Source: Viola odorata (taxonomy: Eukaryota; Streptophyta; Magnoliopsida; Malpighiales; Violaceae). From it: a DNA stretch of 64,000 bases. Below are positions 10,832 to 21,306 of this stretch, one piece after another (position 1 is the first letter of the stretch; every line of letters starts with the position of its first letter). The position numbers and the translations under genes are program-made. The notes beneath the pieces were generated by a model. That model made no database searches. It had not been told where the DNA came from and saw only the letters and a list, made by a program, of their open reading frames with translations. The stretch is from positions 17,559,569 through 17,623,568 of the forward strand of contig OY829545.1 in the NCBI GenBank assembly GCA_963691705.1. The letters are read 5' to 3'.

Positions 10832-12264
10832 TTACACAATCTGGCAACCATCACTCGGCACGGAAGAATGTGGAGATGCATCCTTTTTCACAAACTTCCT
10901 CGCAAACTTGATGATCTTGACCCTAAGACGGATTAAGTGCCCAACAACAAGAATGGCAATCGCTCCATAAAACCCATTAATGATGTAGAATTTCATAATG
11001 GGAGAGACGCCGTGACTTTTAGACATGGTGTATAATGAAGATGTGTAAGCCAACATTGCTGATATAACTGCAATCCACATGATTATCATCAGCAACCACA
11101 CAGAGGACCTCCACAGCATAGGTAGACCACTAATCAGAATTAGAATCACGCTAAGCGATGATATAAAACTGACCGTGTTGAAGGTCATAAAGGCAGTATA
11201 AGCTCCTGGACTCTTATCTGCCATTATGGAATGACCAGCTTCGTATAACAAGCCTGATACCTGATCTCGCTGATCCCCTTGCCAGGAACCTCCAGGAGGA
11301 AAAATGCCTGCTTGGAATGCCATGGTTGCAATTAAGGATGATACAACCATTAATGCATTACGCATCTTTCCCAACCACTTGTTGTCCTTCTTCTTGTGAT
11401 GTTTCCTTGAGTTCTTCACTCGAGAATCATGCAATGTTCTGATATGAACACCGAAAGAGGAAGATGAGTTCCTGGCGTTAACCAGTTTGCACCCTGTTGA
11501 AAATGTATTCTTCAAACTTACAGCTCCAACTTGATGAAGTGAATTCTGTATATCTTCCGCATTTACTTCTATTGAAGTTTTTGCAAGGAGAAAATTTACA
11601 ATCTGAAAATGTCAGGCAGAGTTGTTATGAGCAAATAAAAGAAATCATGTAGGAAACATGGTGAAGCAGAACAATCAACTACCTCAACTTCTCTCTTGGC
11701 TACTGCCAAGTGCAGGACGGTTAATCCATCGTCGTTCTTTGAATTCACAAATCCATTGTCAGTGTCATTAACTACTTCCACCAACAATTTCAACGCATCC
11801 AATTGGCAGTGCTTAACACAGAGATGCAATAGGGTTTCACCCCTTCCCCCCCTGAGCAAAACTGCCTCAGGTTTTGCCAGAACCAACTCTTTCAAGATCT
11901 CAACTCGGCCTCTGATTACTGCAACATGAAGAGGGCTCCAGCCAACCCAATCTTGAGCAAAGCACATGTCAGTATCCACCAACAACAGCGCTTTTACTAC
12001 TTGAAGGTGTCCATTTGCTGATGCCAGGTGGAGCGGAGACCATCTACGAAAATCAAGCACTTTAGCTAGCTCAGGCTTTTGATCCAAGATTACTTTTGCA
12101 AACTTGAAGTGTCCCAGCATGGCGGCTATGTGCAAAGGCGTCTCTGCATAGCTACCTGCAGCACACCTCTCAATAGCAAGAGCATCTACTTGAAGCAATT
12201 TCAGCAAGGAAGTTGCATTCCCCGCCAATGCAGCCTCATGAAGCTCTCTATAAATCTCTTCCAT
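10832..12264 (-). CDS. Ankyrin-PGG membrane protein (BDA1-like)
   Basis: Probable plasma-membrane ankyrin protein of the BDA1/ACD6-like class; relatives act in immune signalling, but the specific role here is unknown. Two exons, 12264-11683 and 11602-10832 (450 residues), GT-AG, phase 0. N-terminus MEEIYRELHEAALAGN, then ankyrin repeats (ETPLHIAAMLGH, WSPLHLASANGH, WSPLHVAVIRGR, ETLLHLCVKH, LTVLHLAVAKRE). After the intron a short linker leads to the PGG domain (RNALMVVSSLIATMAFQAG then FPPGGSWQGD) and about four hydrophobic helices ending in a basic tail. Compared with the broken copy at 13.0-13.3 kb, this gene lacks about 22 codons at the start of exon 2, covering the last ankyrin repeat (NANGSTALDIALAQ in the other copy). 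The frame is preserved. Confidence 0.92.
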
Positions 12265-13007
12265 AAATTTCTTTTTTCTTTCTCTCTTTTTTGGGGTTGG
12301 AAGGGGTTAGAACAAGTAATGATTCTTTGCATCAACTTGGGCTGCAGAGTCCTATTATAAATATATGCGAACGCGAAGACTTCTGCGCAATTAAACTAGG
12401 AGAAAATGACCTATCTAGCATTCTATGCGGGCAAGGAAGTTGGAATTTCAAAGTAACGTCTCTATCATGACTCAGTTTAATTCAAAACAAGAAGTTATGA
12501 GTAGGGTATGCAAGGAGACTTCTGCATAATTGACTAGAGACTAATTCTATAGTAATTACTTTGGGTGGCTATTGACTCAGTATTAGAAAGATGAGAATTG
12601 TTCCCGAAGTTCACACTTCCAATTAAGAAATTAGTAGCTCAAACAAAGCTGACCAACACCTAAAAGGTGAAATTTAGTCTTAAGTTAACTCATGCAATTA
12701 CAGATGGGTTGAACTAGTTCACCAAAGAAATCAGCTACTTTGATCAATGTGAAAAGCGGAGCAGAAATTAAAGCGCACTAGACAGCTTATTAACAACGAC
12801 AACCCATAAGAGGGAAATCAAGGATGATAACGACAATCAAATGAATAGTTTAATCCATTATTATCGAACCTTATTCACTATTTTAGATTCCTTCCTGACT
12901 TCTTTTCCCTGATTTTTTTTTCTTAATTTATAGTAATTAATTGTTAAATAAAATACATTTTAAGATTTTTTAAACAATATTTTACTGACATTTCTTGACT
13001 GGGAGGA
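12265..13007. other. Ankyrin gene promoter and intergenic DNA
   Basis: AT-rich upstream DNA of the BDA1-like gene, then the site where the neighbouring copy lost its PGG exon. No coding homology to the missing PGG domain is seen in 12400-13007. Confidence 0.35.
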
Positions 13008-13675
13008 TCAATTCCTCACTCGAGAAGTACGCAGTTTTCTGATATGAACACCAAAAGTAGAAGATGAGTTCCTGGCGTTAACTGCCTCCCGCTTGCACCC
13101 TGTAGAAAATGCACACTTCGTACTGATAGCTACAACTTGGAGAGGTGAATCCTGAATCATTATATCCTTTGCCTTTCTCTGACCTTGTGCTAAAGCAATA
13201 TCCAATGCTGTGGAGCCATTTGCATTGAGGGCATTTACTTCTATTGAAGTTTTCACCACCAGAAAATTTACAATCTGAAAACGTCAGGCAGAGTCGTAAT
13301 GAGCAACAACAAAAAGATCATCAAAGCATATAATCAAGGGAAAACAGAACAATCAAATACCTCAAATTCTCTCTTGGCCACAGCCAAGTGCAAAACAGTT
13401 AAGCCATCGTCATCCTTTGAATTCAAAACTCCATAGTCCATGTCATTAACAAACTCCACCAAGAACTTCAAAGCATCTAGCTGGGAGTACTTAACACAGA
13501 GATGCAGAAGGGTTTCACCCCCTTCCCAAGGGACCAATACTGCCTTAAGTTTTTCTAGAACCAACTCTTTCAAGGCCTCAACTCGGCCTTTGATTACGGC
13601 AACATGAAGAGGACTCCATCCATCTGGATCTTGAGCAAAGCATATGTCAGGATCCACCAATAATTCTGCAGAAGA
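13008..13675 (-). pseudogene. Truncated ankyrin-PGG copy, middle part
   Basis: Tandem copy of the BDA1-like gene. Exon-1 homology runs from about 13667 down to 13361 (VDPDICFAQDPDGWSPLHVA through LTVLHLAVAKREFEVF). A GT donor follows, then exon 2 from 13274 (KTSIEVNALNANGSTALDIA) to a TGA at 13008-13010 just after RVRN, where the intact gene continues into the PGG membrane domain. All transmembrane segments are missing. It keeps the ankyrin segment that the intact gene has lost, so it records the ancestral form of exon 2. Confidence 0.85.
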
Positions 13676-15240
13676 TTAGCTCCTACGTCACATTGGCCGC
13701 AGACCAGTATTATTGTCTTGTTAAGTCTCATTCTCAAGACTTTCAGTGGAATTAAAAAGGGAGAAACTGAGCTATCTCAGGATTCCTCAGCAGTTAAAGT
13801 AAGAAGATTCGTCATCAAACACTTAACTTGTGGAAGAATACTGGAAACTCTCATCAATGGGATGTTCACACGTATAGTCACCCCATATTTGTATGTTCAG
13901 TATCATCAACATTTTATATATGTAGAGAAAGAACACAAACAACTACAGAATATTCGCTAGACTAGACTACAGGGAGTTAATTACTCCAAACAAATAGAAA
14001 ACTACAGAATGGGTCTAGTTCAATGTAGACCGGTCAGGAAATTGATAGATTGCGTACGCATGGAAAATTAAAATTCCAATGACATAAGAAGTTGAATTGA
14101 AGTAGCTCACCTAGAAGCCACCTGGTGAAACGCTGATCAACCTTGGATCATTCACACCGGTAAATATGCACGAGTCGAAGTGGCCAACCACCGGCAACCT
14201 CATCATCTTTGATTACGCTGGCAGTCAAAAACAAACTTCCAACTCTCCAGGATTGAAACTTTTCCACCATTTTCGACCAAACCCGCTTTGTCTTCTCCAT
14301 GCCTTAGCTGTTTGCCTAATCACCCGCATGCCATTTTTCAGTTCACTTCCCTGGACTTTCTTCTATTATTTTAAGTTGTATAAAAAAAAATTGAGTTGAT
14401 TTTCTGCAAAATTATCAAAATCCATCTGTAACTGTAAGTAATGTGAATTCTTTTCAAGTCTCAATTTAATTATTATTTTTATTATTTTAGAATCCATTAT
14501 AAATTGGAATTACTTTTTGGGGATAAAATAACAGTAATTTTAGTACATTAATTAAGTAGCTATTGAGAAAATAATCAAATCGAAATAAATGAAGTTTGAA
14601 GGAATAACTTGATAAACAAAATAATATATGAATGTCCAAAAAGAAATCCTAAATTAAAATTCAGGCAGGAGAAAATTCTTCACTGTCTAAGAATTTTATT
14701 GAAAAAGCACGTGATCAGTGAATGAAACTACTATAATTCATAATAATCGAGCAGTTTGAACCATAGTTACGTGAGTCCGGTATCACGTAACTATTTTAAG
14801 AATAATACTTGAAATATTAACTATTTTATAAATAAAAAGATATGATTGAAGTTAATTATTTTCTAATTAAATTATATTTTTATTTTTATTTAAATAAATA
14901 ACTACCAACTAAATATAAAGATGAGTTGGGACGAACGGAAACACGAAACGTGTGGTAGGTGGGCGAATCTGGTAACCATGGTTTGACCCCAAAAAAGTGA
15001 TTAAAACTGGATGACTATAGCAGAAGATTTTGCAAATAAGTTAGATGCATAGTGGAAATTTAAGCTAACATCAGGCTAAAGAGGGGTAGCTCCCACCTGT
15101 CTCAATCCTTGGACCAGCTGACGCCACCACTTCAAGCTTTTCATTCAAAGGGCAAAGAAAAAACAAAGGATTGTGGTAAACAATGGGGGAACGTGTTGCC
15201 TCTGGCAACCTTGACTCGGCACAACCTCTCTTTTTCACAA
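13668..15240. other. Foreign 1.57-kb segment splitting the ankyrin copy
   Basis: Sequence between the two fragments of the broken ankyrin gene. It replaces roughly 50 codons that the intact gene has here (LGHFKFAKV through VVKALLL). AT-rich from 14400 to 14930. No recognisable coding domain; the short ORFs at 13718-13960 and 14166-14399 match nothing I know. No clear terminal repeats, so insertion plus deletion by an unidentified element or a rearrangement are both possible. Confidence 0.5.
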
Positions 15241-15383
15241 GCTATATGCAAAGGCATCTGCCCAAAGCAACCTGCAGCACACCTCTCAATAACAAGTGAA
15301 TCCACTTCAAGCAATTTAAGAAGGGAAGTTGCATTCCCCTGCAGTGCAGCCTCATGAAGCTCTCTGTGAATCTCTTCTTCCAT
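15241..15383 (-). pseudogene. Truncated ankyrin-PGG copy, 5' part
   Basis: Matches the first about 47 codons of the BDA1-like gene: start Met then EEEIHRELHEAALQGNATSL and LLKLLEVDSLVIERCAAG, followed by MPLHIAC. Homology stops at 15241; downstream codons are unrelated. Together with 13008-13675 it makes one disrupted gene, broken by the segment between them. Confidence 0.85.
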
Positions 15384-16201
15384 TAATTTCTTCTTGGTCA
15401 AGTGCTGTGTGGTATGGCACAGCTCATTTTTGTGGCTAAGACTTGGCAATGTAACCTCTATTTCTTTTCTTCCACTGGGGATGGGGGGTTGGGCGGTACC
15501 TGAGAACAAGTAACAATTGCTTGTATCGACTTTGGGTGCAGAGTCCTAATAATTTAGACACGATTGACTAACAGACAGGACGTAACCAAATCCTAACAAT
15601 TCCTTGGGATGAAAGGAATCCCCTATTAATAAAACAAGATACAAAATAAGCTTTCCCTCCTGGACCTGGTCAAGGAGGAGATTGCTTACCAATCATAAAA
15701 AGATAGTTTAATTTCACAGAGATGAATACAGAAAAGTCTTTTGGGATGTTGACAGATATATAGTCATCCTATATTTTGTTTCTCTGCAATGCGATTTCCT
15801 GCATCACGACATTTTTAAACTAGAATTACATAGACTACGATTGCGTCATTGCACACTGCGTGTTTAAATCAAAGTAAACAGCTTGAAAAAGTAAACAAAT
15901 CAAAATTTTCAATCATAGGCATAAATAAATAAATAAATTCAACTAGCTCAAGAAAAAAGTACCCACCTGTCTCTTTGATGAATGCAATGTGACGAAGCAA
16001 AACAACAACCCACCTTAGCGTTCGGGCATAAGCATGCAACGCAAACAGAACCCATGATGGCCCGAAAGACAAAATCAACCAAAACCCATTGAGGAATCAC
16101 AAATTCATCTCGTTCTACTATTCTCGAGTTTTTAAAAAAGTATTGTAGTATGTATAGTTCAAAACACGTTCATCACACATTTCCAATTTCACCCAAAAAA
16201 A
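15384..16201. other. Intergenic DNA upstream of HSP20 pseudogene
   Basis: Former promoter of the broken ankyrin copy and upstream DNA of the HSP20 pseudogene. In the 120 bases before ATG 16202 I see no good heat shock element (alternating GAA/TTC), unlike the intact gene downstream. No gene. Confidence 0.35.
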
Positions 16202-16728
16202 ATGGCATTAGCGTTGGGCATCATGGGCCTGGACCCATCTTTCATCAACCTCCTCCAGGAGGTGATGGACCTGGACCTGACCGAAGACACCGAATCATTC
16301 CAACTCCAGGCCCACCACGCTCCATCACGCGCCTTCGTGAGGGAAGCCAGAGCGATGGCCGCTACACCGGCGGACGCGAAGGAGCTACCGAAACGCGTAC
16401 GTGTACGTGCTAGACATGCCGGGGCTGAAGAAGGAGCAGATAAAAGTTGCGGTGGAGGATCGGAACACCGTACACGCTGGTGGTGAGTGGTGAGCGGTGA
16501 GCGGTGAGCGGTGAGAGGAAGAGAGAAAAAGAGAGGGATCAAGGGGTTAGGTATCTCAAGATGGGGAGGAGGTTGGGTAAGTATTTGCAGAGGTTTCCGC
16601 TGCCGGAAAACGCCGATATGGAGAATATATCGGCTGTTTATCAAGATGGGGTTTTGACAGTTGCGGTGGAGAAGAAAGCGCCCGAGGAACCGAAAAAGCC
16701 CAACACCATCGAAGTCAACGTTGTGTAA
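16202..16728 (+). pseudogene. Class II small heat shock protein pseudogene
   Basis: Paralogue of the intact HSP20 gene 0.5 kb downstream. The frame from ATG 16202 gives a normal N-terminus (MALALGIMGLDPSFINLL, then FVREARAMAATPADAKE). It then loses frame near 16384 by a net +1 around GAGCTACCG, gains about 7 more bases near 16465, and meets a stop at 16484-16486. A GGTGAG(T/C/A) heptamer repeated five times at 16482-16516, where two are expected, adds 21 bases and an in-frame TGA. The C-terminal alpha-crystallin part is readable in another frame ([50 protein letters not shown]). Homologous to both ends of the family, so no large deletion. Confidence 0.9.
16482..16516. repeat. GGTGAGC heptamer array
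   Basis: Five 7-base units, GGTGAGT, three GGTGAGC and GGTGAGA, inside the HSP20 pseudogene at the codons for the conserved SGER motif. The expected coding sequence would hold two such units, so three are extra. Confidence 0.85.
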
Positions 16729-17022
16729 TCAGAAAGTCAACTAAGGTGTAACGGTTTGGTTCTTTATTGGGTGTACACTAATACTATATGGTTGGGGATG
16801 TTTATAGTTAAACTCTATATAATATTAATACTACTATTTTTTATTTTAAGCCAAAAGAAGGAAAAAAACAAGACTAATCACTAATAATATATTCAGAGCA
16901 CTAATAATAATTAAGCAAATCTAATTCCTTGTCATAAGGATGATGTAATGTTTTGTCGGTGAACGGTCCGTGTTAGCATTCTTCCGTAACTTTCCAGACC
17001 AATCTAAGAAGATAACGGAATC

Positions 17023-17086
17023 TCCTGGAAAGTTCCATAACACTCCTTTCTTCTTCCAGAATTTCCCTTCCTCTCCCCCATAAATA
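17023..17086 (+). promoter_or_regulatory. Heat shock elements and TATA box
   Basis: Upstream of the intact HSP20 gene. TCC-TG-GAA-AG-TTC at 17023-17035 and TTC-CA-GAA-TT-TCC at 17054-17066 each have a perfect GAAnnTTC or TTCnnGAA core plus one imperfect third unit, the heat shock factor site. A TATA-like CATAAATA follows at 17079-17086, placing the start near 17110 and a leader of about 80 bases. Heat inducibility is inferred. Confidence 0.7.
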
Positions 17087-17190
17087 CCAATCTCCTTCCT
17101 CCTCTCATTCCAACATAAAAATCCGAGCAGCTAAATCTTCTGTCGTCAAGAAATCTTCTACGATCTCCAATCCAAAGAAATCAAGAAAAG

Positions 17191-17670
17191 ATGAGTTTCA
17201 GAATTTTGGGTCTCGACCAACCATACTCCCCACTCGACTTCTTCCCTGTCCTGCACGACCTGGTCGACAGTGACGCTCCCGAGAAGTCCTCCAATGCCCC
17301 AACTCACACCTACGTGCGCGACGCAAAGGCAATGGCGTCGACTCCAGCGGACGTGAAGGAGTACCCGAATGCGTATGCTTTCGTCATCGACATGCCTGGG
17401 TTGAAGTCAGGGGACATCAAGGTGCAGGTGGAGGACAATGTGCTGGTGATCAGCGGCGAGAGGAAGCGGGAGGAGGAGAAAGAAGGAGCCAAGTACGTGA
17501 GAATGGAGAGGAGGGTCGGGAAACTTATGAGGAAATTTGTTCTGCCTGAGAATGCAAATACTGATGCCATCTCTGCTGTTTGCCAAGATGGGGTTTTGAC
17601 CGTCACTGTCCAGAAATTGCCACCACCGCAGCCAAAGAATCCCAAGACGATTGAAGTGAAGGTCGCTTAA
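17191..17670 (+). CDS. Class II cytosolic small heat shock protein
   Basis: ATP-independent chaperone of the HSP20 family, cytosolic class II; it binds unfolding proteins during heat stress. Intronless, 159 residues, normal for the class. Class II N-terminal mark near the start ([12 protein letters not shown]), then [20 protein letters not shown] leading into the alpha-crystallin domain ([31 protein letters not shown]). The C-terminal consensus is [20 protein letters not shown] and a final IEVKV motif that contacts partner subunits. Heat shock elements and a TATA box lie directly upstream. Convergent with the methyltransferase gene, only 215 bases between stop codons, so 3' UTRs probably overlap. 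A broken paralogue lies just upstream. Confidence 0.96.
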   Translation: MSFRILGLDQPYSPLDFFPVLHDLVDSDAPEKSSNAPTHTYVRDAKAMASTPADVKEYPNAYAFVIDMPGLKSGDIKVQVEDNVLVISGERKREEEKEGAKYVRMERRVGKLMRKFVLPENANTDAISAVCQDGVLTVTVQKLPPPQPKNPKTIEVKVA

Positions 17671-17885
17671 GGAGTGGAAAAACTGTCTGTTTAGAATTTG
17701 AGCTTTAGGTTGTGTTTGTTTTTCGGGTTCTGGGGTTTTCGTTTTGTTTGTTCTGTGATGGGGTAGCGAGTAATGCTTGTGATGTGTTTGGTGTTATGAT
17801 TGCTATTAGAGATAAATAAAAGCCAAAATTTTACTACTTTAAAATTCTGATTCTAATGACTATCAAGCCAACAAAAAATGAATAA

Positions 17886-20800
17886 CTAACAAAATTTGCT
17901 CTGAAATGCAACAAAAGGCAATGTTTTGAACGCACCGCGAAAGAGTACAGGCATTAAAATTGTTTTCTTGCTGCAACAACTGCAGCTTTCGCATTGTATC
18001 TCGGTTGGACCATGGCCAGGGGAGTCTGTATCAGCCGTTAGCTCTGAATTTTCATTACTGCCTTTCTTAATGAAAAGTGCGATGAAGAAACCTTCTTTGT
18101 CCTCAATTGGATCTGTGCGAAGCAGATGCTCAGCTGCAAAAGAAGGAGAAATGTTGTTTAAGATACTTTATAAATCCTATTTCCTAACAGATTTTGTTAA
18201 ATCATTCAGATATGTGGTGGCACTTACCACCTTCAACCACCGGGAAACCCCGGCGACTCCATTGGGGAAAGGGTGTTGCCAGCTGAAAACCGAGGGATGC
18301 AGCTAGAGGCAGAACAGAAGAGATAACATCTTCGTTTTCTATTTGATTGACGGAGCATGTGCTGTAAGCAACTTTTTCAACAGCGGGGACTGCAATAGCA
18401 TATACTCTTTGGGGTTAGAATATTTCAAGAGGAGGGAAAAAATGAGTTGCAACTCTTGAATTATGGCAAAGTTCTTAGAAGATGGTATAACGTACAAGAT
18501 AATGCATGAGCCAAAGCCTTCTTTTGAAAAGCTGAGAGCTTGTTCAATCTTTCTGTGTCGGAATCATTTATTGTGGCATGAGATGGGAGCAAATGATCCA
18601 ATCTCTGAGCTGCCGTCCCAGACCCAGAGCAAGAGGGATCCAAGAGAATTGCACGGACCTGCAATAACAAGTTTAGATTGTAGCAAAAGAAGATAAAACA
18701 CTCTAAACTGAAAAAACAATAAGTAAAGATAGCAATCGTTTTACCTTGGAGAAGGAAGGATCATTTGGGTCTAAGTTTAAGAAATCACCATGCAGAACTT
18801 CAATGTCTGAGTCCAGATCAAGGCTAACAGTGGTATAACATGCTAAAATAAATGAATTTAGGAGTGGGGGGGTGGGGTGAAGGCATTTCAAACAGTATAA
18901 ACAAAAGGAGCATCAAGGGCCGAAACTGCTGTGTAAAGGGAAAAAACCACCACATTTTGGACTGCCTTCAACCAATGTAGAAGAAAATTCAAGCTTAATT
19001 GAAAATGTGATGAAATGCAAGAAGGTTCAGTTCTACATAGGAGGCAAACTAAGAAAGGATACTTGTAGCACCAGAGAGACGGACAGTCTCTTCTAAACGC
19101 TTAATCCTGTCTTTATTCAGTTCACATGCAATGATCTTTCCCTTCCCTCTCATAAGAGAACCAAGGTGGACGGTTTTGTTTCCTGGAGCTGAACATGCAT
19201 CAAGAACCTACATATGGCATTGACCACAGGAGTAAAGGTAAAAAACTGCTAAAAGAGGAACTCTGCAGTCTGCAAGCTATACAAAAGGGACAGCCAAAGC
19301 AGGGCAAAAACATCAAACATGTGAAGTTAAAATGTGTCTCAATTTCCCTTCAATAGTTTTTATTTCCATGTCATTTCTCGTGTGAAGAATTGATACACAA
19401 GTGAATTACTTGGTTCTCACTGTACTGAGTTCATGATCACATTAGTTTCAAAAAATATCACAAATGAGAAACATAATAGAGAGAAACATTAGTTTCAAGA
19501 GTCCTGAAACATCCTTACAGAATGATATATGTACAAGTAATAGAGAGAATTCAAATACAAATTATAACATCCAAGTAACCTAATCACAGAAACTGACCTG
19601 CCATCCTGGCTTGGGACCCAGGGCTGCTGCGACCATTGAACTTGCTTTTCCCTACAGAGAATGCAAAAGTATAAAATCGCTGACAATTCATAAGAGTTAA
19701 ACAGCTACAGAAAGAACCTTGACACAAGGCATGTGGGTCTCGAGAAAACACATTCAATGATCAATAAAGTCTAGTGTTTTGGTCAAAATTGTTATGCAGT
19801 CTATGTTGTTCCTTCTGTTGGGGCAATTTCACTGTGAATTTACAGTAACGTTACGCACATCTTTGGATTTAATTTTTGTTCCACCAAAGACTAAAATCTT
19901 CCCCTCTAAATCTATAATTCACCAATCCCATAATTAGTCCTAAAAGTGGACTCGACTCTTCTATCCACTGTTCACCAATACCAGAAGAAAACCTCTATAG
20001 GGCATCAAACTTTTGTTAATCTTGAATTGAGTCCAATTCATCCTATCACACATCCAAACCCCTTCCAAGGCATCTTTTTTCCAGCTCCATCTACATTGGT
20101 TTGTTCATTTTACTCAGCCTACCTATTGCTTATTGGTAGACTAAAAACTGGAGTCAACATGCTTTAGAATGAAAATACCAATATTAATCTAATTCAAATG
20201 AATTCTCACTTGTACAAATACACTTCCATTCTTGACCAGAGGGTGTTTGTGCAAATCACTGTGTGGTGGGAGCATCAAAAGGTCAGGCACCAAGTCATCC
20301 TTCTGAACCTATTTACCACGAAACAACATAGCTTGTTAAATTCCTATCCAAACTCAACCAGCAAAGCATATCTCAGTGGTTATTAGAACATACCACAAAT
20401 TGCTTGCCTAGCTCAAGTAAAGCAGAATTAACATCCATTTTCAGAGTATTCACACGAACGTAACAAGGTTTTGAAACATCTACACACCCATGTGATCACC
20501 ATCAAAACGATTGATTAAATCATAAAATCACATTCCAAATGAAAAGAGCGAAGCTCGTTAACAAGACATACCAGGCGGTTGATAAAGAGCAACCAATTCA
20601 TCAATTCTCTTCACTTTTTTCCTCACAAGAAGCTTAGCTAAAGCTGATTGCAATGCATCTTTTCTACGCATCAAATACTTTTCTGCATCACCATCTCCCA
20701 CTAAAGCAACTTCCTGGAACCAAAAATCAACTAATTGAATACAGAAACTCCACACTCTTCCAAAAATTTGGACTATCAATTAATTCATAATACTTGGCCA

Positions 20801-21306
20801 AAAAGGATGTCATATGTCATTATGCACATCAGCTCCTCTCGCTTCTGCAACAGTAACAATTTCAAGTAAATACTTTCACCTCTTTGATCATAACTAATTT
20901 AACTGATTCAACTGTTACCTTCCATTTGCTATTAAGTATCTTAGCTGACTCCAAGACTTCCTTAATAATAGCAAAATCTGCTCCAGAAAATAAACAAAGT
21001 AAGCAAAAATCAACTATGTCCTACGAAACAGTGATTAGATAAGCAGTAACTTACGCTTCAGTGTTTGGCAGACGAGAGCGAAAGTTGCTTTTTTGTTTCG
21101 GACGGAGGGACTGTAAACCAGAGATTTGACGGAGCCGACGGCATGCCTTCTGGCGTCGCCTTGGAGGACATTTTTCAAAACCCTAGCCGCTTCTCTTCTT
21201 GCGAAGTAAGCCGATCTCTCGGCGTTTGTCGTCCGCCGCTTTTCGGGTTTGCCGACGGATACCAACGGCTTTGTTTTAGGAGAAGGCGCCTTTTTTTCCG
21301 GGCCAT
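17886..21306 (-). CDS. NSUN5-like rRNA cytosine-C5 methyltransferase
   Basis: NOL1/NOP2/Sun family; NSUN5/Rcm1 makes an m5C in large-subunit rRNA in the nucleolus. Twelve exons on the minus strand: 21306-21055, 20977-20919, 20844-20794, 20713-20572, 20479-20394, 20308-20210, 19651-19598, 19207-19063, 18806-18745, 18658-18496, 18389-18228, 18133-17886. SAM-binding motif DACSAPGNKT; motif IV DPSCSGSG and motif VI YSTCSVNQIEN supply both catalytic cysteines; C-terminus RTDPIEDKEGFFIALFIKK. Oddity: the only suitable start ATG (21304-21306) is followed by A7, which puts it one base out of frame with the conserved body; one more A would join them. The in-frame body upstream of 21265 has no ATG back to a stop. 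Either a real frameshift, a non-AUG start, or a homopolymer sequencing error. The last exon carries a Cys-rich tail (CESCSCCSKK) not typical of the family. Confidence 0.88.

Noticed and set aside
16150..16486. Overlapping ORFs on both strands at the HSP20 pseudogene as a possible new gene
   Set aside because: Explained by frameshifted HSP20 codons.
17310..17645. Minus-strand ORF of 111 residues across the HSP20 gene
   Set aside because: Antisense shadow of a codon-biased intronless gene.
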